Shown here: one piece after another, positions 30,660 to 41,787 of the stretch
Position numbering within the stretch: position 1 is the stretch's first letter
Layout: every line of letters begins with the position of its first letter
Assembly (NCBI GenBank): GCA_018350325.1
Contig: JAEVLN010000017.1
Coordinates: 372,001-436,000 of the forward strand
Length of the DNA: 64,000 nt
From: Globodera rostochiensis
Taxonomy: Eukaryota; Nematoda; Chromadorea; Rhabditida; Heteroderidae
Reading direction: 5' to 3'
Translations under genes and position numbers: made by a program
The notes under the pieces: model-generated
Database searches by the model: none
What the model saw: the letters and a program-made list of their open reading frames with translations, nothing else
Told to the model about the DNA's origin: nothing

Positions 30660-32713
30660 TTTGCTCCCCTGCCACTGGTGGAAGGGCCTTCACCGAAACA
30701 CTCGCAATGTCCTTCAACTGGGCATCGGCTTCTTCTTCATTTTTCTGGCCTTCAATTCCCAGGGATTCATCGAGGAAAGCGTACTCGATAGCTTTTCGCC
30801 CGAAACAGTGCCCAAACATGCGGGCTACACCAGGCATAATGGGGCAAGAGAAGGGTCCAATTCGCTCCGGGGGACATTCCCACGTAATTACCAAAACTGA
30901 ACCTTTCAGAATGCGCACTATTTTCTCCAACCATTCCATCTTTATCCCTTAAGTCTGTGCATCATCTATGCCTCCTTCACCGTCCTGAACTTCGTTGCCC
31001 CTCCGATCATCAAATGCATTGGCACCAGAACTTCGCTTGTCCTTGCCGGCTGCACTTATGTGTTCTTCCTCACCGGCTTCCTCTTCATAAATTCATTCTT
31101 TTTATACTTTTCTTCCGCCCTTCTCGGATTGGGAGCAGCTGGTAAGTGAAAGAGCGACCATTGGAAATGCTTTTGCTCGTAATTGTTCAATCAAAATTGA
31201 AGTGATCTGGACAGCGCAGGGCAAATATCTGACACTGAACAGCTCTGAGCAGACGGCCGGCAAACACAGCTCCCTGTTCTTGGCTCTTACCCAGGCATGG
31301 TCAGTCAGTAGCGTCTCATCTCTTTTCTTTGTTTTGCCTTCTACTCATCCAATTCCCATTTCCTTTCTTTCCCACCTATTCATGCCAGGATGTAACCGGA
31401 TGCCAAAAAAAGTCCGAAATTCCGGATGCCAAAAAAATGTCCGGCATCCGGTTACATCCCTGATTGATGCCCTTCCCTCTCGCGCAGCCTTTCATGCGGC
31501 GGTTTATTCCTTCTCGCCGTCTTCCGGGCCACCGATTCTTCTCCGCCGTCCTCTTCCGAAACTCCTCTCGTAAATTCGTCGTCCTCCGATTTCTCTCCTT
31601 CATTTGACCGCCCCACCATCAAACTCATCTACGGCTCCTTCACTGGCATCGCCCTCCTCGGCGTGGCTGTCCTGGCGTTTTTGCCCCCCTCGCGCACAAA
31701 GGCTAAGGTTGGTGATGTGAATGTTAAAGATGAAAAAGGGCTGGAAGAGTTGGAGATGAAGATGGGGGGAGAAGAACATCGGAAGAATGCGATTGATCAG
31801 GAAGAAGGCGCGTTGGATCAGATCAGTGAGTGTTTTGCAAAAGCATCCAAGAATTGTTCATATTGTGACAGAATCCATCTTCAAATTGGCTGCTTCGCGC
31901 AAAATGGTCGCTTTGGCTTTTGTTTTCGGCTACACCGGCATATTGTTGAGCTTTTGGAGCAGGTACTTCGACCGTCGAAGCCATGACCTAAAAATCATTT
32001 TAAAGCATTTTCCCCACCGCTCTGATCAACACACTGCAACTGCGGTCCCAATTTAGTCCGAAAATTCTGATCGCTCTAAATGCCATCTTTAAAGGGATAG
32101 GACAACCGTTGTGTGAGTTCATTTTGACAGAATGTTTGGTCATCGGTCGGAGGTGTTCAGTGAGTGCCCTCTTCGGATGGTTCCGTCTGGACAGAGTGAA
32201 GCGGAGTCGGCTGGTCTTCGTCGGGATGCTTCTTCACCTCGTGGCCTTTGCATTGACTTTTCTCATCCTCCCTAATGAAACTCCGCTCGGTCAAACCAAC
32301 GAAACGGCAGTCATTCGGCCAAGGTTCGCTGCCATTTTAAATTCCACCAATGTTGATCAGTTTCAGCGTTGTGATCGCACTTTTTTGTGGATTTTTGCTG
32401 AGTTTCGGCGACGCCTTTTGGACTACTCAAATTTTCTCCTTTCTCATCACAAATTATTCCAATCGGAGTGCCGAATCATTTGCCCTCTTCAAATTCTACC
32501 AGGTACCGACCGCAATGGCTCGAACAACTCCAGACTCCACCTTTTCAGTCCCTCCTCACCTGCTTCCTCTTCTATTTGTCGGGTCATCTCCTGCTCCATT
32601 GGCACCTTTTGATCCTGTTCAGTTCCGCAATTATCGGCTATTTGGCTTTTGTCGTGGCCGAGAAATTGGAAGAGAAGGAGCGAAAAGCTTTCGGAGCAAC
32701 GGGACACAATTGA
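30660..32713 (+). CDS. MFSD11: MFSD11/UNC-93-like membrane transporter
   Basis: Multi-pass membrane protein of the UNC-93 branch of the major facilitator superfamily; substrate unknown. Exons in order: RNVLQLGIGFFFIFLAFNSQ, VPKHAGYT, SLCIIYASFTVLNFVAPPII, LALLGLGAA-like segment, VIWTAQGKYLTLNSSEQTAG, HSSLFLALTQA, CGGLFLLAVFRATD, IKLIYGSFTGIALLGVAVLA, KLAASRKMVALAFVFGYTGI, SALFGWFRLDRVKRSRLVFV, IALFCGFLLSFGDAFWTTQI and YLSGHLLLHWHLLILF, to TGA at 32711-32713. The WTAQG block and the final GDAFWTTQ block are diagnostic. Intron 30834-30953 begins with GC (ACCAG|GCATAA), giving GYT-SLCIIY across the junction. Another intron carries a 77-bp hAT-like element. The start codon is not found. Confidence 0.85.
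31386..31462. mobile_element. 77-bp hAT-like miniature element in an MFSD11 intron
   Basis: Ends CAGGATGTAACCGGATGCC and GGCATCCGGTTACATCCCTG are inverted repeats. Flanking octamers ATTCATGC (31378-31385) and ATTGATGC (31463-31470) differ at one base, fitting an 8-bp target duplication. Confidence 0.7.
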
Positions 32714-33071
32714 ATTAATTATTCTTTCTTTTGGAAGTCAATTAATTAATAATGGTCATTCAATTGTCACTGTCCATTGTCCTTCCGTCCCTCCCCCTGT
32801 TCGTCCTGTTCCTTTTCCCCGCCGCTGTTCTCTATCCCCCGCTCTGCCAATTCCAACGGAATTCTCACAATCGGATACACCGGATTCGTCAGATACTGTG
32901 GAAGGACAAGATTTTGTTGGCCCAATCTGAACTCCTTACGTTGAACTCCTCACTCGGCAGAATGCCCTCCCCTCCGTCCTGCGCTCCCAGTATCGGCACT
33001 ACCCGGCTGTGCACACCCGCCTGGATGCTTACATTCACCTGTCAACCGTCGGCGGATGGTAAATATTTTAA

Positions 33072-35610
33072 TCAAAAGCCCACCATTCGTTCGGCACTTT
33101 CTTCCCGCGACGCCAATTCGGCCAATCTTTCTAGCTGCTGTTTTTGCCTCTCCAACTCGTCTAATTCGCGTCTCCGTTCCCGCAAAAACTCGGAGATACT
33201 CCTCAGCGGGACGTCGTACAGAGACTGAGGCTGCTTCTGGTCCCTGTTCAGCTCCAAAAGATGCTCAATCCACTGCCTTTAACAGTTAAACAACGAACAA
33301 ACTGTTCAATGAGCAAGCAGTTCACCACCTAATATAATGCAGTTGGGTTTGGCCAAATCGCGGCGGACCGGGCGGAATAGGCCATGGCTGAATGCCTGTC
33401 GATGGAACAATGGTCTCCTCATCGTCCCCTTTCAATATGTCGACCAGTGGGATCAGCCTGATCTTGTCCTCTGCCGGAGATGATCACATAAGCACCAGCA
33501 CGTTCATCCCCTCCCCACCCTTTACCACGTCCGTCCGCACCGCTTCCACGCGCCGATTCGACTCGTCCACCCTCCGTTCTGCTCATCATCGACACATGTT
33601 TCTGTTGCTGCTTCCACTCCTTTCTTCGTTTATTGGATTCTTTTGAGCTTCCAAATTGAGTTGAAGAAGATGGGGCGTATGAGGAAATGAATTGGCGTTG
33701 TGGTTGTTGTTTCACTATCGGTTCTCCCATTTCTTTGCCACTAAACCCTTCCATCAGTCCAGGGAACAGTTCCCGCAGTTTGGCCAATTCGTTCGGCTCC
33801 AGAGGACTGGTATCGGGTTCGGTTTCAGTTTCCTCTCCGGCTCCGGCTGATGCTGATCGTTTCCGGATTTTTCGGAATTCAATGGTCTCGGGTTGGGTTT
33901 GGACGAGCACAATTTGGGAGAGGTCAATTTGAACTGCCGAAGTGGCAATGGGCCAGTCTGAATTCCGAATAATGCCAAAGGGCTTTTGTTTAGCTTCTTC
34001 TTCTGCTTCTTCTTCTTTCTTTGTCGTCTCCTCATTTTGTGCGATAGTCCGATTTGGCCTTAATGGCATTTTGGGGGTCGGTGTTTGTTCCCTGAATTTG
34101 TTCTCTTTGGTCTCAATTTATCTTTTGTTTTCACCTCTGCCCATTCTCTGCATCCCGCGTTGTCTTTCTCCTGTCTATGCCCGTCTTCCCTCTCCACAAT
34201 TCGACTACTCTTTCCGTTAGACTTTGTCTCTCCTTTTCACACCGGTCTCCCTCACTCTCCCCTTCTTTGTTTTGCTCCTCTTCAACTAATTCTCCTGCTG
34301 TTTGTGTCCATTTATTCCGATTACTCTTGGCACTCTTCTCTTTGAACTGCTTGAACTCGTCGATGTTTTTGAGCATGTCCGACAGATCATTTACCGCTAC
34401 ATCGGGATTATTCTTACAAAAAGTGACCATTTCCGACATGTGACCATCTTCCACAGTTTGTGCAGAAGATTCTGCAGTGAACTGGAAGATCTTTTCCTCC
34501 TCTTCCCGACTCATTTGCCCTATTTCCCTTCGGATACTCTCGAACTGCTCCAACTCCTCTTCCTTTGCCGACAGTGCCTCCAATTTGTTCAGTTTTCCCA
34601 ATAGTTTCTCAATTTCGTTCTTTTCATTCTTCTCTTTTGGCTTAATGGATTCTCGAGCTTTCAGCTCCACCTCATCAAAGATCAGCTGCTCCTCCGATTG
34701 AGGCAAATAACGCGTCTCGAAGAACGGACTTCTGATCAATTGGATATCCAAAATGGTCTGAACAGAAAGGCGTGAACGGAACAAAATGAAATATTTAATT
34801 AAATTTGATCCGCTTTGAATCGAATCCGACCACCTGATCCGATTGAATCATTCATTGATCAGGTCTTATAACCCCAGTTCGGCTAACCTCTTCATAATTC
34901 TCCCTTATAATGTGCCCACGTTCTGCCGGTTGGTTGATCTGAAGTGTGAATTCTTCCATCCTCTCATTCTCGCCTCTTCCTTTGTGCCTTAGCAACATTC
35001 TCTTTCTTTTCTGTCCTGGAAGGACTGTTATTTCCTCCTCCTCTTCTTCCTCTTCTGCCTCCTCTTCTCCTTCCTCCTCTCCCTCTTCTCCTTCCTCCTC
35101 CCCCTCTTCTGCCTCTAGTCTTCGCTCTTTTGCCAATCTCCTCCTCTTCTTTATTCGCCTAATCTCTTCTATGAGCATCGCCTTTTCTTCCTCTTCCATC
35201 TGTTCGTCTTCTTCCGATGAAGTGATCGCCCTCAATGACCCTCCGTTTCCTCCTCTCATTCCTTCTGCGTCTCCTCTTCGTCCTCCTTGTCCTTGTTGCC
35301 TCTTCCTCCTCTGCCTTTCTTCCCTCCTCTTCCTCTTCACTTCCCGCACTCTCTCGCGCAGTTGATCGATGTCTTCGCTCTCCAGTCCGAACACTCTTTT
35401 CATCTCTTCTCTCTCTCTTTCATTCTCAAAATGGGGCTCAATTTGTGCCTCACTCTCTTCCCCGGCCTTTCCCTCCCCTCTGGGCCCTTCTCCGTCTCGG
35501 TAACTTCGTCGAAATGTGCTCGACAATTGCGTCTGTGCCGGACGACTGACCAACAGAGGACGATCAGTTTGAGTTCGCTTGCATCTGCTACTGAAAAGGG
35601 TAGCAGCCAT
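33072..35610 (-). CDS. Highly charged, coiled-coil-rich protein of unknown function
   Basis: I do not recognise the family. ATG at 35610 (MAATLFSSRCKRTQTD) opens a long exon to 34888 rich in Glu and Arg/Lys, with acidic runs and basic stretches (KRKRREERQRRKRQQ) typical of nuclear proteins. After NQPAERGHIIRENYEE comes exon 34757-about 34243 (TILDIQLIRSPFFETRYLPQ, SEEQLIFDEVELKARESIKP, then heptad-like Leu/Glu sequence). Further exons contain LVQTQPETIEFRKIRKR, LIPLVDILKGDDEETIVP, WPIPPGPPRFGQTQLHYI, and end QSLYDVPLRSISEFLRERRR with a coiled coil before TGA at 33072. Internal borders after 34243 are inferred. That it is one gene rather than two is likely but unproven. It starts 248 bp after the TWK stop on the same strand. 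Confidence 0.55.
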
Positions 35611-35639
35611 AAGGATACCGGGAATCTCGACAAGGTTGG

Positions 35640-35855
35640 CTTGTCTCGGAGTTTTGTGTTGGCTTGTCTCGAGTTTTGGGTTGGCTTGTCTCGAGTTTTG
35701 GTGAGTTTTGGGTTGGCTTGTCTCGAGTTTTGGGTTGGCTTGTCTCGAGTTTTGGGTTGGCTTGTCTCGAGTTTTGGGTTGGCTTGTCTCGAGTTTTGGT
35801 GAGTTTTGGGTTGGCTTGTCTCGAGTTTTGGGTTGGCTTGTCTCGAGTTTTGGTT
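35640..35855. repeat. 22-bp tandem repeat between two genes
   Basis: About nine copies of TCGAGTTTTGGGTTGGCTTG plus two bases, with a few shorter units (GGTGAGTTTTGGG). It fills nearly the whole gap between the TWK stop codon and the next gene's start. It is open in several frames because the units carry no stop. Confidence 0.9.
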
Positions 35856-35857
35856 GC

Positions 35858-38800
35858 CTACCATGGGAATTCCGTTTGAACACCAAAGCTGCTCCGCCAA
35901 TTGTCCGCTATCTCAAAGGTGTCGGCCACTGGACGGAGTTGGCCAATTGGCCTGGTGGATATTCCATCCTAAATGCAAAATTGGCATTTTCTCGTTTTGT
36001 TTTTTAAAAAATGTTTTTTGACCTCTTCAGTTGAGAGCGTCTCCCCCCGATCAAGATCAGTCTGTGTCCCCACATTTTGCTCAACATTTTGCAATAATGT
36101 CAAAATATTGCACTGTGCCCATTTGTCCTGCAGCATTATTTTTTGATCATTTTGTGTTGATTTTCTTTCCATTCTCTCGTCAGTGATTTCCTCAGCAAAA
36201 AGCGCTTTTCCGCTTTCATGGCCGAATTGGCAGGCAAAATCTCTAATTTGTTCCATATTTTTTATGCTTCCAACCTGAAGATAATGTTGCATAATGCCAA
36301 TGTCCCGTCAGAACAACCTGAACGGCCGCATTCTTCATGTAACGAAGGCCGGCCCTCATCTTCCGCCTTTTCTTTGCCCGCCCCGCCTCCGGCTTTATCG
36401 TCTCCCCAATTTCCTCCTCCGTCAGTGCTTTGGATGCCATTCGAATGGTCACAAGGGGTGGAGGGGAGAGGGGAGGGGCGAAGCCGCCGTGGCAGCTGAA
36501 CGTCTCGGCACCAGGACGGCTGATCGCCCGATAGGGTCCTCCGACAACAAAACCCTCGTCATCCAGCTCAATTTCCGGCACTCGCTTCATTTGTGCCGAC
36601 CTTTTGGAGCCCACACTCAACCGACGCTCCAATTCGCCCTCCCGACTGCTCCCACTAAGCAGTTGGGACTGCTGGGAGGAGAGGGCATCCGCGGGACTGC
36701 CCAACCGGGAAAGGCCGGAGGAGGAGAGAGCAGCAGCACATTCCTGAAGCCGAAGCAATTTGAGAAGATGGGGAAGGAGTATTTAGGCACTTCTTCCTCT
36801 CCGTAGTCGGAGGAAAGAGGAAAGTCGCTCTCGTCCTCGTCAATGATGCGCATTATGCACGAAACTTCCGGCTGCACCCCGGTGTTCCTCGTCGTTCTGA
36901 ATCTTTTAAATCATTTTGAACGCGATCGGAATCCAAATCCCGGAATTCGGATTGGTCGGGCACTCCCCAACATTCTCAAAAAGGATTTAAAAATTCCACG
37001 AGATTCCATTCCGCACAACAAATGAATAATCAACGTACACTGCCTGAGTCTGAGTACTGGTCCAACGGTCGAAGAGTTCCGGTCCAATTTCCTCGACGCA
37101 TTCCGTCCATTCATCCGACATGATCGGAGAACACTTGATCAAAGCTATTTCATTGACCAATTAACAACAAATACACCTGAATTCCCGAGTCGGAACATTC
37201 ACTGGTTGCCGTTTGGGTGCCCTTCTCCGTCTTTGGGTCCATTTCCATTTCCGTCTGCACCTCAAACTCTTCCTTGTCCGCCTCCGCTCGCGAGATGAAA
37301 AATTTGTGCGTTTTTGGCAATGGCATTTCTGAGTTTGTTTTGTGGGGATTGGCCCTATCTTACAAAAGCCCTGCACTCCGGAGGAACTTGTCTGAGTGTG
37401 CGCGTTTCTTCGCATTTTTCCCTGGTGCTGAGCCTGCTCCAGGAACTGGTTGACCTTCTGGTCGCTCTTCTCGTCGAATATCCTGCAGAACGCCGGTTTG
37501 CCCGTCTCTTCGTTCAGCTCTGTCATCACCTCGGGAAGTTCCACGCCCATTGCTTTGGCCTCCTCCTTGAACTTGTTCATAATTCGAATCCCCTGGTTCT
37601 TCCTCCAAATGTTCAGCTTTTAATAAAGTATGCCCTGGCATTTCTTTACGATATAAACGGCATCAAATATTTGCAACGGTCGTTGAAGCCGGCCATTGCT
37701 CCTTTCAGTGCTTCCACGTCGCCATTCTCTTTGGCTTTCATGTACTGCTGAAATCAGACTTTTTATGGCAAAGTTGCGGACTATGCCTGGAGCATTTTGT
37801 TGAGGAAGTCCATGTAGACCAATGAGACCTTCTCCTGGACAACGTTGATGCACACACTGACCAGGGAAAGGCCCACAACCACCACGAAGAAGGTCATGAT
37901 CATGTACTGGGGATGCTGGGGGGTCACATCGCCAAATCCAATTGTACTTGAGGGGGAACGGATGGGAAAAGTAAAGAAAAGAGGGGAAAGGCGTCTTCAT
38001 TTCACCTCATGGAGATGAAGAAGAAGTAAATGGAGGTAAAGTAGGACCACTCCTCCCACAGACAGAAGACGGCGGCGGCGAATGCAATCCATGCGGTGGT
38101 CACTGAACAGTAATTGAGCGTGGGTGGAGCAGAAACTCATGGCGATTAGTCGGATTTAAAAGTCCAAGATTTAAATTTAACTTTTCATAAATGTGTCACC
38201 TGCAAGTGCAATTAGAAGAGGGGGACTTCGCCCGGCCTTCCCCAACTGCGGGGTTTCGTTAGGAGCCGTTTCCGAGTGCACTGAAACAATTGCCGACGAT
38301 TTGCGAGAGACTTCTCCCCTGACAAAATGAAGCGAGCGAATATCGGTAAATTTTTAGGGTTCGTTACGATTTTGGCGTTATGTTCAGAATTTTGTCAGCC
38401 TCCTCCAGCTTTATGTGGACGGTTGTGACGGATGTTTTTGAAGCTCTTCTCAAACTTTGCTTCGGGCACTTTGACGTTTCCTTCACTGTCGTAGGAGTGA
38501 GCAGCAACTGCTTGTCCAATTCCACCATCAAATTGTCGGCACTGTCTTCGACATCGATGGACTCGACGTAAAAAGGTCCAATGTTCTGGAGAACGCTACC
38601 CCTGCTGATGGCGAGTCTCAGCGACACTCTCTCCTATTTTAATTAATTTAGGTGAAAGAGTTCCCAAACCACAGAGTTTATTATACGCGGAAATTAATCG
38701 CCGCCGAATTTGACGATGATTTGCATATTTTGATAACAGAAGATGCCCTCGAGTCTGGTGAAGACGGTCGGGAGGAATTGCTGGCCCCCGAAGCGGACGA

Positions 38801-40690
38801 GGGAGACTTTGCTGCGTTAAAATGGTCGACGTCCTCCTCAGTGATGCTCAGTGTTATGGTGCTGGGAATAAGCCGGAGTCGGGCGAGAATGCGACAAATT
38901 GCGATATAGCGGACAAAAGCCTCTTGATCCTCAAGACGAATCAGACGATATTTGACGCCTGAGGGGAGGGATTTGAAAGGATGGGCTAATGAGAGGTACC
39001 GAGGAAGAAGAGAAGGTCGTCCACGAAGTTGGACAATTCCTTCATCTTGCGCAGCAGAAAGGTACCGAGCTGGTCAAGCACGACGATCACTTCAACATTT
39101 ATTTTATCGAACGGATCGGGTTCATGCACTTCATTTTAACCGATTGACGTACAGTAACTAAGTGCTACCCGCATATTCAAACCCCCAAAAAGGGGACAGT
39201 CCGAAACTCACTGAGAGGAATGCCACAGATGGCATAAACGATGGTCGCCACTCTTCCGCCCGTTGTCGCGCAGGCGATATTACCGTAGCCTATAATAACA
39301 AATGGGCGATTTGAGTGCCTTCGGCAGATTAAGCCGACCAACCAACGGTGGTGTAAATGGTGGCACAGTAGAGAATGGACATCCACAGAGTCCACGAGGT
39401 GTCCCGCTGAGGCGGCTGAAACCCCGAATGCTGTTCAAACTCCAATATTGCCATTTTCCAGTGCTGAGACTTCTCCAAAAAGCTTTCCTTGTTAATTTGT
39501 TCGATCCTAACGAAAACAATCGACATTAATACCATTCGGCAAACAGAAAGGGCCCATCCCAATGGAACCGGACGGGATTAGAGCCCGGACTTGAGCTTCG
39601 GGCTTTTTCTTTTGGGTTTTTGAAGTTTTGAAAAAAATAGCAAAATAAAAAACAAACCCCAGAAAAATAGCGAGATCTCGAGTCTTCTTCGAGATGTCGA
39701 GACGAGATTTTCGAAAAAGCACGTGATTCTTGGAAAAATCTCGGAAATTTCTTCGAGCGAGATCTCGAGTCGAGATTTTTCGAGATCTCCAGACGAGATT
39801 CTCGTCTCGACCGGGCTCTAGTTGGGATTCGGAATTTTATGGAATACGAAACGGAAGACATCTCTGGTTCCCATTTATGTTCGCCCAGGGGGATGAGGAC
39901 ATTAACAAACTTGAACAAAAGTGCGTCTCGCACCACCAGATGGTATTCGTAGGCCTAGAGGCAAAGTGCGTCATCCAACCAAAAGAAATTCGAAACCTTT
40001 CGCTTCTCTTCCAAATCTTTCTGCACTTCCAACCACATAAACAGATAAGCACCGAAAATGGTGTACACAACGACCATCCAAAAAACCTTCAAAAAAACAT
40101 CATAAACCAGCAGAGATTGCATATGTCCTTATTTATAAGATTTGTCCTTATAAACGGTCCAAAACGAATTTTGTTGTTTGGGTACAGAGAATTTGATGAA
40201 CAAAAACCCATTGAATACCCCCCCCCCACTAATTATGCTAAGATATTTTTACTTTGGTTGTGGACACAAAAGAGCCAATTTGGGCAAATGATGAAAGAAC
40301 GCCGCGATGCCTAAAGGGCCTTTGGTGATTTAACAATACAAAATCCGAACACGGGCTTTTACAGACAAAGCCGATAGCCCGTTCAGTGCCAAAGTTGGCA
40401 CGCTGAATTGTCTTGTCCCGATAAATGCCAATCTCGTCATTCTCTTCTCACTATAACACCGACCATGGGGGACGAGAGAGTGATGCCTTTGAAGAGAGCG
40501 CTTCGTCCTCCTCCTCCCGTCGAGCGGAAGTTCCGTCGGCATCCCCCGGTGGAATCAGACGTTCCGTGGAGACTGAATGAGTGCCGATTTTCTGAAGAGG
40601 AATGCCATCGCTGCCTTTCTGTTCTCGTCCAATGCCCAATTCAACGTCAATATCCGTCGACGACGGCAAATGCTCAGTCGCAATACTTTC
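35858..40690 (-). CDS. TWK-type two-pore-domain potassium channel with long cytoplasmic tail
   Basis: K2P leak channel of the plasma membrane. Segments in order on the minus strand: a charged N-terminus (HLPSSTDIDVELGIGREQK, 40670-40450), M1 (MVVVYTIFGAYLFMWLEVQK, about 40080), YEYHLVVRDALLF, the first pore SWTLWMSILYCATIYTTV then GYGNIACATTGGRVATIVYA (39560-39220), M2 (VIVVLDQLGTFLLRKMKELS), a long loop, M3 (TTAWIAFAAAVFCLWEEWSY), the second pore STIGFGDVTPQHPQYMIMTF with M4 (FFVVVVGLSLVSVCINVVQE, near 37900), then over 300 residues of tail ending NWRSSFGVQTEFPW before TAG at 35858. Both selectivity filters (TTVGYGN, STIGFGD) are intact. The first exon and some loop exons are not fixed. A CGAGA-rich repeat (39573-39822) sits in an intron. 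Confidence 0.85.
39573..39822. mobile_element. CGAGA-rich inverted-repeat element in a TWK intron
   Basis: Ends TTAGAGCCCGG and CCGGGCTCTA are near-complements; the interior is dense in CTCGAGA/TCTCGAGA palindromes. A truncated copy starting with the same TTAGAGCCCGGACTTGAGC lies at 45020-45180. Confidence 0.5.
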
Positions 40691-41787
40691 AATTTGGATG
40701 ACCTAATGAAAAAGAAAAAACGCCGTGGAAAACGGTAGAGAAAGCACTCACCACATTGTCCATTAATAATGGGGGAAAAGCCAATGAAATGGGGCAAAAA
40801 GGGGGGAGGGGAAGGGGGGGTATATAAATAGTGAGGGGAGGGAGGGAAATGTCTCCAAACCATTGAACAAACACTTTCGAGAGGGCATAACGTAGAAAAG
40901 GTCCTCGAGAAGAGCAATTCCAACGCACCTAATTGTACAGTCTTCGCCCGAGACCGGACATGAGACGACGAATGCTAAACAATTGTACTGTTCCATAACG
41001 ATGTGTTCATTTATTTGTTAGTATTTGACCCAAATTCAAACAACTCTCTGCAGGTTGAAGCAGTACACTAAACCAAAATTTAATTCGTCCAATTTCAAGA
41101 AGAAAATACACAGAGTTGGCATTTCGGACCGTTTTCATTTTGAACGTCTGGCCGGTTGCAAAGCTCTCACGTGAATGCGCTGCACAATCGATGAGTGAAG
41201 AAGAATGATCAAAACACAACAATCATCTTTCATATCTCAATTTTGAATTTTTCCAAATTTTTAATAGGTATATCGTAAATTTGTGTTTCATCTAATAAAT
41301 ATAATTATAATCAACATTTAAAAGAATTGTCCAAGCCAAAATTGTCGCATGGTATTTCGCTTTTATTTTGAATTAGTGGCAAAAATAGTGTAAATTTTGG
41401 CATTTGACTAATTTTGTCTGCTGCTCCGGAATCGACCCTCATGCCCCTATTTTTACGCGTTCTTGGTGATTTCGATATATTCACAGAGATTTATTTACTA
41501 ATGCCCGGCCAAAGGGAATATCGGGATTAGAAAGAAAGTGGCCGGCGGGAAGACGACAAAACCCCAATCCCGGCCTAAAAGCAAACGAGATTGGAATTCC
41601 TTAGATAGATTTTAATAATTATCAAAATGTTTGATGTACCAGATGTTGACGAAGAAACAAAGTTTTGTGATTCCATTTGAGAATCAATTTATCTCTGCCG
41701 AAATGTCCGTACCGTACCATAGTCATAGTCAATATATAATATAAAATATCAAAAAAAAAAAGAGAAAAAGCAAATGTATCATTTAAT
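40691..41787. other. No firm gene; possible TWK 5' region
   Basis: Between the first recognisable TWK exon and the HSP110 stop. It contains a polypurine run (40780-40850) and AT-rich sequence. A TWK 5' exon is expected here or just above, but I cannot identify it. Confidence 0.4.

Noticed and set aside
32752..33060. Plus-strand hydrophobic ORF after MFSD11, with a nearby frame reading RQNALPSVLRSQYRHYPAVH
   Set aside because: The interesting segment follows a stop with no acceptor, and joining the frames needs a frameshift. Left unassigned.
35664..35900. ORFs on both strands made of VLGWLVSSFG or KLETSQPKT repeats
   Set aside because: They arise from the stop-free 22-bp tandem array between two genes.
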